Position numbers and translations under genes: made by a program
The notes under the pieces: generated by a model
What the model saw: only the letters and a program-made list of their open reading frames with translations
The model's database searches: none
What the model was told of the DNA's origin: nothing
Shown: piece by piece, positions 63,827 to 64,000 of the stretch
Numbering within the stretch: position 1 is the stretch's first letter
Layout: the number at the start of each line of letters is the position of its first letter
Source of the DNA: WRGA01 sp031553395
GTDB taxonomy: Bacteria > Bacteroidota > Bacteroidia > Bacteroidales > WRGA01
Length of the DNA stretch: 64,000 nt
Direction: 5' to 3'
NCBI GenBank assembly: GCA_031553395.1
Contig: JAVBLR010000030.1
Location: 1-64,000 of the forward strand

Positions 63827-64000
63827 AAAGGTTTTTCATACTTACCCTCTCTGAAATAACTTTCTCCAATTCCGAAATTGATATCCGTTCTTGGTCCATG
63901 CTATCCCTATGACGTATCGTAATCATATTATCTTCCAATGTCTGATGATCGACAGTAACACAGTAAGGTGTTCCGATAGCATCTTGGCGGCGATAACGCT
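63813..64000 (-). CDS. glyS: Glycyl-tRNA synthetase, C-terminal end (5' part outside window)
   Basis: The frame from the right edge reads RYRRQDAIGTPYCVTVDHQT, then LEDNMITIRHRDSMDQERIS, then ELEKVISERVSMKNLFKTL and a TAA. This is the C-terminal anticodon-binding domain end of a bacterial-type (alpha2) glycyl-tRNA synthetase. The start lies beyond 64,000. It is transcribed leftward, towards the FKBP gene, with a palindrome over the stop. Confidence 0.9.
   Translation of the reverse strand, partial: RYRRQDAIGTPYCVTVDHQTLEDNMITIRHRDSMDQERISISELEKVISERVSMKNLFKTL

Overview
The window looks like a low-GC Bacteroidales chromosome. Three things suggest this: promoter boxes of the Bacteroidetes type (TTG/TTTG at -33, TAnnTTTG at -7, 19 bp apart), no clear Shine-Dalgarno sequences, and lineage-typical genes such as ssb-gldE-gldD, tandem IntDOT-like recombinases and many lipoproteins. 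All identifications are from reading the sequence; no database search was run.

Bases 1 to about 12,680 are accessory DNA. A GC-richer piece (1 to ~4,000) carries the end of a RhuM-like gene, a small HTH protein and two tandem tyrosine recombinases, as at the end of a Bacteroides conjugative or mobilizable element. It abuts a traG remnant and a scrambled tRNA-Phe-like sequence. From ~4.5 to 12.6 kb lies an AT-rich island bounded on the right by its own integrase and an intact tRNA-Phe gene. The same GGTTTACACA direct repeat (12-bp step) occurs at both ends. The island holds lipoprotein and beta-barrel genes behind a strongly structured, promoter-led untranslated region, and an operon of a tandem-repeat small protein, a helicase and a radical-SAM-like protein. 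The last two are interrupted only by in-frame TAG codons, with no frameshift.

Bases 12.7 to 64 kb are mainly core chromosome. In order they hold: surface lipoproteins; infB, nusA and rimP; gltX; a surface-glycan cluster with two Stealth-type proteins, a GT92-like transferase and a tandem glycosyltransferase duplication; ssb-gldE-gldD; ahcY; a DEAD-box RNA helicase; a Ca2+-type P-ATPase; a suf operon whose B and C genes are separated by a beta-barrel protein, a possible toxin-antitoxin pair and two lipoproteins; an XRE-cupin regulator with an acyl-CoA synthetase; argG-argC-argD-proC with a four-helix-bundle gene inserted inside an inverted repeat; a copA-like ATPase; hisG; an extended SDR; an actin-like ATPase; an FKBP lipoprotein; and the 3' end of glyS.

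The strongest leads are: (1) the actin-like ATPase at 61.8-62.8 kb, whose phosphate-1 motif lies at the C-terminus, implying circular permutation; (2) the TAG-only interruptions in the island operon; (3) the mirrored double-hairpin RNA candidate at 6.4-6.7 kb behind a consensus promoter; and (4) a recurring family of self-similar intergenic palindromes, one copy of which appears split by the four-helix-bundle gene.
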